Source of the DNA: Talpa occidentalis
Lineage: Eukaryota; Chordata; Mammalia; Eulipotyphla; Talpidae
Reading direction: 5' to 3'
NCBI RefSeq assembly: GCF_014898055.3
Contig: NW_023601433.1
Span: 68,210,767-68,274,766, forward strand
Length of the DNA: 64,000 bases
The notes beneath the pieces were generated by a model. The model did not search any database and was not told the DNA's origin. It saw only the letters and a list, made by a program, of their open reading frames with translations. Below, in pieces: positions 47,462 to 58,205 of the stretch (the first letter of the stretch is position 1; every line of letters begins with the position of its first letter). The position numbers and the translations under genes were made by a program.

Positions 47462-47500
<39 letters not shown>
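47462..47500. repeat. (TA)n microsatellite
   Basis: About 19 uninterrupted TA units, grown from the L1 'ccattatatata' motif. Confidence 0.95.
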
Positions 47501-47501
<1 letters not shown>

Positions 47502-47647
47502 TAAATCTTCTTGAACTCATCTGTTTTGGAGCACTTATGTTGTTTCCATAGCTTGGCTATTCTAAACAATGTTGTAATGAACATGGGAGTGCAAGTTTTC
47601 TTTTAAATTGTGTATATGTTCTTTTTTCTTTTTTTAATAGAGGCATG

Positions 47648-47937
47648 TTTTTTTTTTAAATTTATTTGTTTGTTTGTTTGTTTTGTTTATACAAGCACTG
47701 GGTACAGTCAGAAGCGTGGGAGGGTGAGAGATTTCACCAGAGTCAGAGCGGGGAGCAGAACAGGCAGAAGGACCGAAGTACACTGCTGAGGGGAGCAGTG
47801 GGCAGCAGGAGAGGTCTGCGCACCATGTGGGACCCTCCTCTGGTGGCCGGGGAGCAGCCGGGGATTGAACTGGCGCTGCAGAGGCCGCCGGCAGCTTCGC
47901 AACCCAGCGCTCTACCGCTGTGCCAACGGGGAGGCCC
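47648..47937 (-). mobile_element. tRNA-derived SINE (younger subfamily) with extra 3' flank, SINE-20
   Basis: Antisense copy from a T-run and (GTTT)n tail complement to 'tgccaacggggaggccc'. Target-site duplication 'tgtgtatatgt' at 47609-47619 and 47938-47948. Between the left duplication and the SINE tail lies extra sequence containing 'aatagaggcatg' and a second T-run. Confidence 0.94.
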
Positions 47938-48054
47938 TGTGTATATGTGTTCTTCAAGTAGATGCCTAGAGTGGAATTGCTGGGTCATATGGTAGATCCA
48001 TTTTGAATCTTTTAAGAACCCTCCATAGAGTTTTTCCATAGGGGATGGACTATT

Positions 48055-48483
48055 CTACTTTTCTGCCAACCATGTAAAAGTTTTCTTTTTTCTCTGCATT
48101 CTTGCCAGCACTTGTTGTTTTTGGTCTTTTTGATATGGGCCATTCTTATAGGAGTGATGTGTTATTTCAATATGATTCTGATTTGCATTTCCCTGAATGT
48201 GAATGATGATGAACATTTTTTCATGTGCCTGTTTTCCCCCTGTATGTCTTCTCTGCCTATTAGCTCTTCTGCCCTTTTTTGATTGGGTTGTTTTTGTTGT
48301 TGAATTATTTCTTTGTGTATATTTGATATCACCTTCTCGTAGATGTATGGTGTGCAAATGTTTTATCCCATTCAGGTGGAGTCTTTTTGTCTTGGTTACT
48401 GTTTCTATAACTATGAAGAAGCTATTATTAGTGTAGTTCCAGCTTTTTATGTTCATTTTTGTTCTCCTGGCTGTTGGAGACAT
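48055..48483 (-). pseudogene. L1 ORF2 C-terminal-region remnant
   Basis: A 142-codon open frame on the minus strand includes 'NANQNHIEI' around residues 104-112, typical of L1 ORF2p downstream of the reverse transcriptase. The frame is closed by stops on both sides and belongs to the old L1 46330-48860. No catalytic domain present; not a functional gene. Confidence 0.85.
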
Positions 48484-48871
48484 ATCTGTGAAGATACCAC
48501 AAATGTTATGTCAGAAAGTGTTCTGCCTATGTTTTCTTCTATGTATTTTATGGTTTCAGGTCTTAGATCCAAGTCCTTTATCCACTTGAGTTCATTTTTG
48601 TGTGTGATGTAAGATAGTGATCTAGTTTCATTTTTTTTTTTGCATGTGACTGGTCAGTATTACCAACACCATGTATTGAAGTCTTTCCTTGTTTCAGTAT
48701 GTTCTTGGCTCCTTTGTTGTATTAACTGTTCATATAGGTGTGGGTTTATTTCTGGGGTCTCAATTCTATTCCATTGGTCTGTATGCCCATTTTGTTACAA
48801 TACAGTGCTCAGACATGATAGGAACAATAATCTCTCTAGAGACCATACAGATGTTAGGTGTTGGGGCCGGT

Positions 48872-49232
48872 CTTAGTCCATTCATACTGCAATAAGAAAA
48901 ATACCACATATCAGTTGGCTTATAAACAACAGTAATTTGTCTCTCATTGTTCTGCAGACTGGATGCCTGATATCAGGGTTCCAGTATGGTCAGGTGAGTA
49001 CTCTCTTTTGATTGTAGTCTTTTCATTGTATCCTCATGTGATGGGAGGGGTGAGGGAGCTGTTTGGCCCTCTTTTATAAGGGCATCAATCCTATTCATGA
49101 GGGCTCAACCCTAAGACCTAAGCCTCTCTTGAAGTCCCACCTCTTAATACTATCACATTGGACATTAGGATTTCAGCATATGAATTTGGGGAGAAGGGGG
49201 AATTTGAGGAGAAAACAAACATTCAGATCACA
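48872..49232 (-). mobile_element. MaLR-type (ERVL-MaLR) solo LTR, antisense
   Basis: 'cttagtccattcatactgca', 'gttggcttataaacaacagt', 'tttataagggcatcaatcct', 'attcatgagggctcaaccct', 'ctatcacattggacattagg' and 'cagcatatgaatttgggg' then 'caaacattcagatcac' follow a mammalian MaLR LTR in reverse (MLT/MST type, subfamily uncertain). No internal retroviral sequence. Confidence 0.8.
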
Positions 49233-51718
49233 GGGGAACCTAAAACTGTGAGCTCCTGCTGCCTCGTGCAGATGCAAGTAACCTACCTTATGGGGACCAA
49301 AAAGCACACTTTTTAAAATTGTTCAGATCAATGACTCTTTGCCCCTACTCTCCTACCCCAATGCAGGAAAATGTTAAAAGAATATGATTCCAACCTGGGG
49401 CCAAGGTCAGTCTCCTGACTCTTTATTTGAAGATTTCCAGACCCCATAGTACTCTTGGGGAAAGAGGTAAACTGTTTTAGTGCATAATGGGACAATCAGG
49501 GGACAGGAAGCAGAGGAGAAAGCACTGGCCCTTCTGCATGATCCAGGAAGTCAGGACTTGGGCAAAACAGAATATAGTGATCCTTTGTAGTGGTGAAATG
49601 TGACCTAACAGATGTCAAGCTCTTCATTGTCTGCTCCCAGCACTCTTGGATGGCATGTAGGTAGCTTTCCCTTCCAGACCAAATAGGAATTATGAGTGTT
49701 TCTCTTAATAATGAAATAGGCAAGCATGGTTTTAAAAGAGATCAAGGAGATTCAAGTTAGATCAAGAATGACTCTTCCCTCAATTAAAATTATTCACAGT
49801 GAAAACAGTTCTAACTGAAATGCTCAAAATGTGGTTTTTATGTGAATGCCTAATTAAAATCAGCTTTCCATATTGTACTATGAGGAATTAAAAGAAGCAA
49901 ATGTGATGGAAAAAAGGGAGATTCAGACATAGAAAACAGAAAAGTATAGTACAATAATCCAACAAGATTGACAATAATTATTTCATAATTGATCATAAAT
50001 GGTGTATTTTCAGAACAAATCAATGAGAGCTTGAGTTGAGATTTGTGTTTATAAAAGAAACTAGAAGTGTAAGGGAAGGTTAAACTTCTGCCTGTCACAC
50101 CAGAGAAGGGTTCTATTTGGTTTCAGGATTTTACTTGCTAACAATGAAGTTTGACTGGTCTTTGTGAAAATGCTCAAGTATGAAACTAAAGTCTATCGGT
50201 AGAGCCATTTGACTCAAAACACGGATTATTCCCACCCTCCCATATCTCCCACCCTGACTTAAATCTCCATTCTTGAGCTATCCATTTCTCCTTCTCAAAT
50301 GAAAACTTTTTTAGATCTCACCTTTTAAAGGAAGTTGCTTTTCCCTTTGCCAAATCATCCAAATAATTTGTGGTTCAAAGTGATTGTTTCTCTAGCCCTC
50401 CAGGTGCCTAATCTTGCAGGGCACACAAACTTATTCCACGGGGCTTTATTCTGGGTAAGAGTTTTCTGTGACTAAGACAGATGGCATCACTGGAGAAAGT
50501 ATGATGAGGCTAATTGGATGAGCTGAAAACCAATTGCTTTTGAGTGAAGGAGAAAGAAGTTACTGGAAATAGAATGTTGTGAGCTCGTAAGGTGCTTTTC
50601 TATTCCTGCCTGACTCATCTGTGAACTTTGCATTGCTACTTGAACACAACTCAGGAGATACCACAAAAATTCAAAGAAATGTATAACGAAGCAAATTTTC
50701 ATGTTAGATTGCCAGGTTCCAAATAATATAAAAATAGTGGGTAATTTAACTATGAAGTATCAATCAAACATGTAATTCATTGCATTGTGTCAGAAAAACA
50801 TTAATTGTTTAGGCCTTTGGGTAAGCAATGAAATTGTTATGGCTTATTTGGAAGACGGAATGTTTCAGAGGAAATTTATAAATGAAAGGCAAATCTTGAT
50901 TTGGATTCTCAGTGAGTACCATACAACCTCTATCGCTTAGCAACATGTACCGTGGACATATACTTTCGAACAACAGGGAATAATGGACTTGGAAAATTGT
51001 GTTTTCTTGAAAAACATCTTCAATCATGTGAGAATCACACATTTTGTCTGCTAACATGTATTTGTAGGACATTTCCCCCATCAGAATCACATCATCCCTT
51101 GCTTTTCTTTGTGAAGCTGATTCACGTGAGAGCTGGCAGAGGGTCTGCCTAGGTATTCTATTAACATTTACTGTAACCAGTGTGTAAGAACACAGATGAC
51201 TAAAGTCATTGCTTTTAAAGCCCTTTCACAATTGAATTTCCTGTGGAGAAGCAATATCCCAGGAGCATAATAGATTGTCCCCCCTTCCATTTACACAAAC
51301 ACTTTCACAGCTAACTAATCAGTTGCAATTCTAATCTATATTTCTGATTTGTTTACATGCATCAAGCAGGCTGGCAACCTTTTGAATTCAAATGTGAGTT
51401 AAACTAAAATAAAAAACAACACAAGTAAATGACAGAGAATTGCTAGCAGTGGGAACTTTGTTTACATTCCACATTCTGAAAATATTTTGTTCAGCTGGCT
51501 GGGAAAACCACATGGTTGAGACAGACTGGGTGTCGATTGGGTTTGCTGCCTGGCTGGAACTAGGGTGGAAAAGGGATGGTGCGTGATGTGACTGTCTGTC
51601 ACCTCCAACCCAGAGAAAGAACACATTTTGAGCACACATGTGATCCCTGCTGTAACAGAAGAGCCCTGAGAATCCTCGCCAGGTCGTCATGTGTGCCGGG
51701 CACTGGGCCAGAACAATA
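49233..51718. other. Long unique stretch, no supported gene
   Basis: About 2.5 kb almost without recognisable repeats. Frames (66-100 codons) overlap on both strands and carry no domains. 51430-51560 holds forkhead- and TEAD-like motifs (see findings) but nothing coding. Confidence 0.4.
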
Positions 51719-51731
51719 TGCCAGTCTTTTT

Positions 51732-51811
51732 TTTTTCTATTTCTTTTTTAAAAATTATTGATTTTTTTTACATCATTGTTCATTTTTAAACAGTATTTGC
51801 TCCCCCCTCCC
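51732..51811 (-). mobile_element. Extremely short L1 3' end insertion with TSD
   Basis: Antisense L1 3' terminus: T-rich tail then 'acatcattgttcatttttaa' and 'acagtatttgctcccccctc'. Perfect 13-bp target-site duplication 'atgccagtctttt' at 51719-51731 and 51812-51824. Same L1 family as 29119-29620 and 38605-39225. Confidence 0.92.
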
Positions 51812-51824
51812 ATGCCAGTCTTTT

Positions 51825-53131
51825 GAGTCTTCAGATAATACCCATCTCTTCTCTTCCATAGTCATCAGTGGATGCAGCTTTTTTTAGAATATTTTCCCAG
51901 ACCCTATTGCTTCTCCAAGTCCTTTGTTCCCTCTGACTTTCTGGAATTATCCTCTAATATTTCTTTCCTATTTCTCCCTTCCCAGCTACTTTGAAGTTCT
52001 ATCGAGAGGCTCTGCATTCTTGTTGTCTTGCTGCTTCTTCCAAATGGTGATTCCAGTTCCATTAAATGTCACTTAATAGCTCTTGTATAGTTGCTAAGGT
52101 CTAGGCACTCCTTACCACGAGAAACAAAGATACTCTTCATCCGCATTCTGCACTGAGGAGACATTTCCATGGACAGATCTATTCTGGGTGCACCTTATAA
52201 TTTTTTGGTGTGAGAAATGAAATAGGTGATGGAGTGTGGGAGGTGAGGATCAAACTTAGAAGAGAAGAACTGAATGTTAACAAGGTTTTTCTAATCACAA
52301 TTACTCCTAAGGTCATGATCTGTTAGCATATAGAACCAACCTTAAAAGATCCAAAGTGAATTTACTTTAGAGACCTGAGGAAGCTTTCATCTTTTCTTTT
52401 ATTTGAAAAGCAAAGCTCCTAAGCACATCTGCATCCTGAGAGTTCAAGGAGAAGCAATGCTGCTTAGAGATTTCAGGAGCCACCACAGAAAGGACTCAGA
52501 TGAGGGTGATGAGGCCATGGAGCCCTGAGCTTCCTCTCAAACCCCCATCCATAGAGGGGAGAACTTGTAGAAACCACTGTGAAGATCAGAGGGCTGAAAC
52601 CCTGTCTCAGATTCTTCTGGCATTTCTCCAATACTCAGCCCTTATGGGAGGATTAGAGGCAGTCTCCCTGACCTGGCACCCTCACTAGCCCTGGCCTGAG
52701 CTCTCTCTTGCTGGTCTCCAGTCTGCTGCTCGGCGCCTGGGCAGTGCTGCCCTGCCTTCCTGTGCACAGGCCACACCGGGCAGCCTGCTCTCCACACTCC
52801 AGGGTGGCATGCACAGTTCCTGCTTGCTCCTGCTTTTTGCTCTGTGGCCTTTTGTCCAAATCCCACAGGCTTTCACCTTCACATACCCTGAGCCTTCCCA
52901 TCCAGTCTTCCAGGCATGGAAAATAGCTTCTCAATATATGCACCAAAGAGCAGCAAATCATGCTCTAAAATGAGCAAAGCGGGTAGGAAACAAATGGATC
53001 TGTGAGCAAATTTGCCAGTAAATTTGTGAGTGCCTAGAGAAAAATCCCACCCCCCACCATGAAATAGATTTTTGCATAAGACAAAACAAGAAAAATATGC
53101 TTATTTTTCAATAAAAGGATATTTGTTATAA
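51825..53131. other. Unique DNA, no supported gene
   Basis: Higher GC at 52650-52920, where frames open on both strands simply because stops are rare. No domain, no CpG island. Confidence 0.4.
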
Positions 53132-53166
53132 AAACACACACACACACATACACACACACACATACA
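53132..53166. repeat. (CA)n microsatellite
   Basis: Interrupted CA/TACA units. Confidence 0.92.
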
Positions 53167-53698
53167 CGGAAATGAAAAAAGCTGGATAAGTATTCCACTT
53201 ACATGTGTATCACACTTACATGTATTCCTTTGTGTCTGGCTTCTTTCAGCATAATATTTTTTGGGTTTCATTTTTTTTGGGTCTTTCAGTAGTTTCTTTG
53301 TTTTCGTAACTAGTCCTTACTATGGCTGTATCATATTGTTTGCCAACAGATAACCATTTGGGTGGTCTCTCTTTTGGGGCGTTATTGGAATAATGCTACT
53401 ATAAGCATTTACAAAGCTTTATAACATTTTACATTTGAACCACCAATCTAAGATTCCAGGTGTGCCACATCCTCATCAACACTTGGATTTATTAGTCATT
53501 GTCATTTTAGCCATTTGGGTGTGTGGTGGCATCTCATTGTGGATTTTATTTATTGTTCTACATTGGCCGATGATATTAAACATGTTTCCATATGCTTGTT
53601 GGTTATATATATAGTTTTCATTTGTTAATGTCCAACCTTCTGTGCTCATTTTCCAACCATAATGTTTCTCTTTTATTAAGTTTTAGAAGCTCTTTTAT

Positions 53699-53960
53699 TT
53701 ATTTATTTTTAAAGATTTATTTATTTATGCACTCAAGAGCTGGGGTACAGGTCAGAGATGCAGGAGGTGAGAGGACTCACCAGGGACAGAGCGGGGAACA
53801 GAACAGGCAGACTGAACTGAAATACACTGCTGAGGGGAGCAGCGGGCAAGACAGGAGAGGTCTGCTGTGCCATGAGGGTTTCTCCCTGGCTGTCCGGGGG
53901 TCGAACTTGTGCTGCAGAGGCTGTGGATTGCTTCATAGTGCGATGCTTAACCCCTTGCGC
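53699..53960 (-). mobile_element. tRNA-derived SINE (older subfamily), head-truncated, SINE-21
   Basis: Antisense copy that stops at 'ccccttgcgc', lacking the last ~14 bp of head complement ('caccagggaggccc'). L1 text resumes directly. Co-oriented with its host L1. Confidence 0.92.
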
Positions 53961-54015
53961 ATATTTGTGGATATGAGTTCTTTGGCAGACATACAGCTTA
54001 AAAATATTTTCTCTA

Positions 54016-54362
54016 AAGATGTGGTACATATACACCATGGAATATTACTCAGCATTCAAAAAAGATAAACACATGCAATTTGCAGCAACATGGATGGCGC
54101 TGTAAGGGATCATGCTCAGCGAAATAAGCCAGAAAGAGAAAGAAAAATACCGGATGGTCTCACTCATAGCAGGAATCTAGAAAACTTAAATAAGGGACCA
54201 GGAAAAAGAATAACTATAAGAAAGAAAATATCAAAATCGACAAACAACTATGAACCAGAGACACTCTTTTGGGGGTGGGGGGCGGGGAAAGGAGGGGTTG
54301 GGGTCAGAATAAAGGGGTTGAATTGTATGGGGAATATAAAAATAAAATTTAAAAAAAAATTT
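54016..54362 (+). mobile_element. Young 5'-truncated L1, sense
   Basis: 'gtggtacatatacaccatgg', 'aatattactcagcattcaaa', 'gcaacatggatggcgctgta', then a G-rich 3' UTR segment at 54269-54300 and an A-rich tail. Opposite orientation to its old L1 host. Confidence 0.93.
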
Positions 54363-54363
54363 A

Positions 54364-54642
54364 GGGCCTCCCCGGTGGCGCAGCGGTTGAGCATTGGGTT
54401 GCGAAGCTGCCTGCAGCCTCTGCAGCGCCGGTTCAATCCCCAGCTGCTCCCCGGCCACCGGAAGAGGGACCCACATGGCGCGCAGACCTCTCCTGCCGCT
54501 GGCTGCTCCCCTCAGCAGTGTACTTCGGTCCTTCTGCCTGCTCTGCTCCCTGCTCTGGCTCTGGTGAATTCTCTCACCCTCCCGCGCTTCTGAGTGTACT
54601 CAGTGCTTGTATAAATAAATAAATACATAAATCTTAAAAAAA
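54364..54642 (+). mobile_element. tRNA-derived SINE (younger subfamily), SINE-22
   Basis: Head 'gggcctccccggtggcgcag', B-box-like 'ggttcaatcccc', CpG-rich body, tail (AAAT)n. Inserted in the A-rich tail of the L1 just upstream, so the flanking duplication ('aaatttaaaa...attta') is made of tail sequence. Confidence 0.96.
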
Positions 54643-54775
54643 AATTTAAAAAATTTAATCTGTGGCTTGCCATCTCATTTTTAATACTATTTTTCAAGAA
54701 TTATTAATTTTGATCATATATAATTGGTTGACTTTTTAGGCCCCCATCTAAGAAAACTTTGCTTAACACAAAGCC

Positions 54776-55961
54776 ATGAAGATATTCTCCTGAAGTAAAT
54801 AATTTGAATAAAGTGTTAAATATGGTAAATTTGGAAATAAATCAGGGAGAGCCATCAAACTATAAGCTATTGTCATAGTAAAACATAGCAAAATAGATCT
54901 GAAATAATAATGAAAGATTAATACAGCAAAAAACTTGTACAAATTTAAAAACATTTAACATCTAAATGTAAGACAAATCTAAGAACAAAGTCTCAAAATG
55001 GGTGATCATGGATTGGGTAGAGGTAGGGAACAGCAAGAGAGAAGATCCACAATGCATATTTTGAAGACAGCAACATCCAAACACAAAATATATATTATAA
55101 TTCAATGTTTTAATCTAGGAAAGATCTTATTTTCTAGCCCAAAACCCTGAATCTAAGTTGACTCACCCATTTTACCCTCACATTCCTCTGGCAGCTGAAA
55201 TGAAGGACTAACCTTCTGTGATCCTACCCAGATTATATGGACTTGCGTGTACTCTGCTATTTTGAACTCTGAGGCTTTTGGCTGTCAGAATCCATCCTTG
55301 GTCCCTGCTTTTGTTCTCTAGGCTCTTATGTTGTTGCTCTCCACAATTGAGTGTTTCCTGGGCCTCAGATTCTAGCCCTGGAAGTCCAAGCTCCAGCCTG
55401 GTCGGATGACAGGCACTGACAGTCCATCTTCCATTGGGTTGAAAGAAGGGGAGGTTTAGAAGGATACTCAATCTTGAACAACACATATTTGAACTGCATA
55501 CATCCACTCATTTTTGGATTTTCTTGTATGCAGACCTGAATTTATATCAATAAATATATTGCAGTAGTTTAAATGTATGTTGCCAAAACCCTCCCTTAAG
55601 TATTTTTTTGAGTTAGACATTCCAGGCATAATAGTGGCTCTGGAATCACAGTTAAAGGCAATATAAAGAAGTGTCACTACCCTTCCAAAGACAATACCCT
55701 TTCCTCCCCAAGGTGTGTGCTGGCAGGGGAATTGCCACTGAGGAGAATCATGGGACCCAGAATTCTAGTCCTCAGATCGCCCCAAAACCCATGCAGTGCA
55801 GATCACTGGGAGACTTGCCCCTATCTTACTTTGATCAAAGTATGCAAAAAACCTGGGGTGGGGACTTGATTTCCACAGCACAGTTGAGACATGATAGGTG
55901 CGTGCAGAAGATTTGTTTGATAGGTATGATGAGGGTCTGTTCACCTGTCTCATCCTGCCCT
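54776..55961. other. Unique DNA, no supported gene
   Basis: No repeat recognised. Frames 55208-55507, 55468-55677 (minus) and 55671-55973 (plus) have no domains. Confidence 0.4.
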
Positions 55962-56060
55962 ACTGGACTTTGAAATTCTTGAAGGCAGGGACTGTTTCTG
56001 ATACTCTTTGTATCTCAAGCACAGGTGACTGGTGGTCCTCCTTCATTAAATTCTTCATGA
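55962..56060 (+). mobile_element. L2 LINE 3' end, sense
   Basis: 'gaaattcttgaaggcaggga' and 'ctgtttctgatactctttgt' are the sense L2 3' end; the terminal 'caataaatgttt' portion is missing. Confidence 0.65.
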
Positions 56061-56317
56061 GGAAATAAAGTTGCAGAAATCCCTTCCTTTTTGTCCAATT
56101 TAGCTCTGATTCCAGATACTGACTGACAGTAGGTGAAGCTACGTAGAATTGTGATTGAACTGGATTCATTTAACTTTAGCGCCTCAGTTTCCATCCTAAA
56201 GTGGTAAATTCAAAGCAGAAAAAGTTTGATAATCATGAGATGGCAGATCATATGTTTATAGGAGTCAGAATGAGTATTTGAAAGAATATATATTTGTTTC
56301 TAGCAAAAAGGGTCATA

Positions 56318-56600
56318 ACTTTTTTTATTGACATATAATTGGTTTACAATACTGTATATGATTCAGGTATAGGATCACACATCTTCAGATGTAAGTTAGA
56401 AGACAACCACACTACCAAGGCACCCGTAGTCATCTATCATTGTCTATTGGGCCCTCTCTACCATTTGTTCTCCACTCACTCCTACCCCCTCTAGTTGCCT
56501 CAATTTTACAGTCAGATTTCTAGAGTTTGATTTTGTCTCTTTATATTCTTTATATTACACATGAATGAAATTATCTGGTCTATAGCTCTTGTTTTAAACA
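56318..56600 (-). mobile_element. Old L1 3' UTR, antisense
   Basis: 'tttattgacatataattggt', 'actgtatatgattcaggtat' and 'ccatttgttctccactcact' follow the antisense L1 3' UTR. Confidence 0.8.
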
Positions 56601-57434
56601 CAGCAGAAACTATACTACATGCTCAATATCATTTTAATCAATAATCAAATTAGGAATAGTTTGAAGGATCATTGTTTCATTTAATTCTAGTAATTGTTCT
56701 AGAATAATAAGTCTGATATTGTACCTCCTGAGGGTTAAATTTCATTAGATTTGAGGAAAAATAGAGTCATTAAATATCACATTTAGCGAGTTTAGCGCTG
56801 ATTCATCTTTTTAGCTGAATGGTGAATTTTCAATGCTTTTCATTACTGTAAACCTAAGCTATTTCCAGGTAAGAAGAAGATAGTTTTTACATAACTCTTG
56901 AAAATGGAGGCTTAAATTTCCAGTTCATTTAGATGTAAGGAAAGTCCTTAGGTAAACTTTGTGGGAGAGGGGGTAGTTACTTGCCACAATTCCTAAGATA
57001 TTTCAAGGGATGGTATCACAATCACAAGACCCATTGAAACAGAATGTCCTTTTCATGTGTTCCTTGTAGAGGACTCCTGATTGTAATAAGTTCATGACTT
57101 GGATCATCAGATTTTTATCACAAAAGCAGAGCATATATACACCCACACATATGCAATCTTTTGGAGGCACCTAGCAGTAATTGCCTCAGGGAGTCATTTT
57201 GCAAATTCAGTCAAAGCCAGTTAACACTGCCTCTCTCCCAGCAGGATTTTTATTTTAATCTTTAAAGACCTCTTTTCTTTATGCAGGCATCCTGTTACTT
57301 ATAGAATTGGGACAATGACAAAAAAATTTCAACTTGTACAAAAAAATTTTTTTTACTATGCCTCAATATGCACTTACTTATTTTCAACAAAAAGGAAAAA
57401 AATTCTCTGGCTTTTTTTATGAGAGATTAGTCAT
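56601..57434. other. Unique AT-rich DNA
   Basis: No repeat or gene recognised. Confidence 0.4.
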
Positions 57435-57575
57435 TTATTTTCAACTTTATTAAGCTATGATTGACAAAGTGGTATTTACAGTATACCATGTGATGATTTG
57501 ATATGCATATACATTGTGAAAGGGAGTCCCCCATCCCCTTAGTGTTAATGATCACATCCCTTCCTTTTGTCTTGT
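57435..57575 (-). mobile_element. Old L1 3' UTR fragment, antisense
   Basis: 'ttcaactttattaagctatg' and 'gatgatttgatatgcatata' match the antisense L1 3' UTR. Confidence 0.75.
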
Positions 57576-57984
57576 GCTTCCCTGACACTTTTTCAGATCT
57601 CCTCAGTTCTTTTTATTCTTCTTTATCCTAGACTTTGGATAAAGTTCTGTTATCATCAAATATTACATTGCATCCAAGAGTACCTGACAGTTCAATATAA
57701 GATGGTTATAGTTCTCGCTATACATTTAGATAAATAAATACTAGACCCTTTACAATATAGGTTGGCAGATAGGGTTAACTAGTTCTTGAATTATCTTAAA
57801 TAACAACCCACATTTTCATAAATGTAAGCTTGTTAGGTTTGTAAGATTACAAAGTTCGTAAGATACTCTGTAAACATAAGTGAATGGAGAAGATCATGGT
57901 ATTTGAAGTTTGTTATAGAATCAGTCTTTTGTGATGTTGCAGTAGATGGGTAACTTTTAATAAACAGTTTCCATTTCATGTGCC

Positions 57985-58205
57985 TGTCTGTATGGGAGGC
58001 ACTATACTAAGTGCTTTCCATGCATTAAATCATTTAAATTTCATAATCTATGAAGAATGATGATTATTTCCCCCATTTAATTGTAAGGAAAGTGAACTGC
58101 AATAGATTAAGTCATTTGGTTGGCCAAGGTCACACAGCTGGAAGGATCCAGAGGCAGCACTCAATTAGAATCTGAGTGAATTCAAAGCTTCCACTTTGTT
58201 GCATT
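57985..58205 (-). mobile_element. MIR SINE, antisense
   Basis: 'ggcactatactaagtgcttt', 'aattgtaaggaaagtgaact' and 'ggccaaggtcacacagctgg' run through the reversed MIR core. Confidence 0.88.

Larger units (their letters stand above)
46330..48860 (-). mobile_element. Old L1 LINE, antisense, host of a nested L1 and SINE-20
   Basis: Antisense 3' UTR (46330-46523), then after the nested insertion 'acccatgttgctatacatgg', 'tggaattgctgggtcatatg', 'cattcttgccagcacttgtt', 'gatttgcatttccctgaatg', 'tttatccacttgagttcatt' and 'attctattccattggtctgt' run along ORF2 in reverse. Interrupted by (TA)n at 47462-47500. Confidence 0.9.
53200..54775 (-). mobile_element. Old L1, antisense, host of a three-layer nest
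   Basis: 'gtgtctggcttctttcagca', 'ccatttgggtgtgtggtggc', 'gatatgagttctttggcaga', and beyond the inserts 'tctgtggcttgccatctcat' and 'catctaagaaaactttgctt' follow antisense ORF2. Split by SINE-21 and by the L1+SINE-22 block. Confidence 0.85.

Noticed and set aside
48872..49232. Full endogenous retrovirus near the MaLR LTR
   Set aside because: No gag, pol or env-like frame and no second LTR; a solo LTR.
52653..52961. Overlapping ORFs on both strands in a GC-rich patch
   Set aside because: Stop-poor only because of GC content; no domain, no CpG island, no conserved start.
53592..54068. 158-codon plus-strand ORF
   Set aside because: Runs through antisense L1 and antisense SINE-21; a frame kept open by SINE sequence.
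54090..54593. 167-codon plus-strand ORF, the longest in the window
   Set aside because: Fuses the end of the young L1 with SINE-22; junction of two mobile elements, not a gene.
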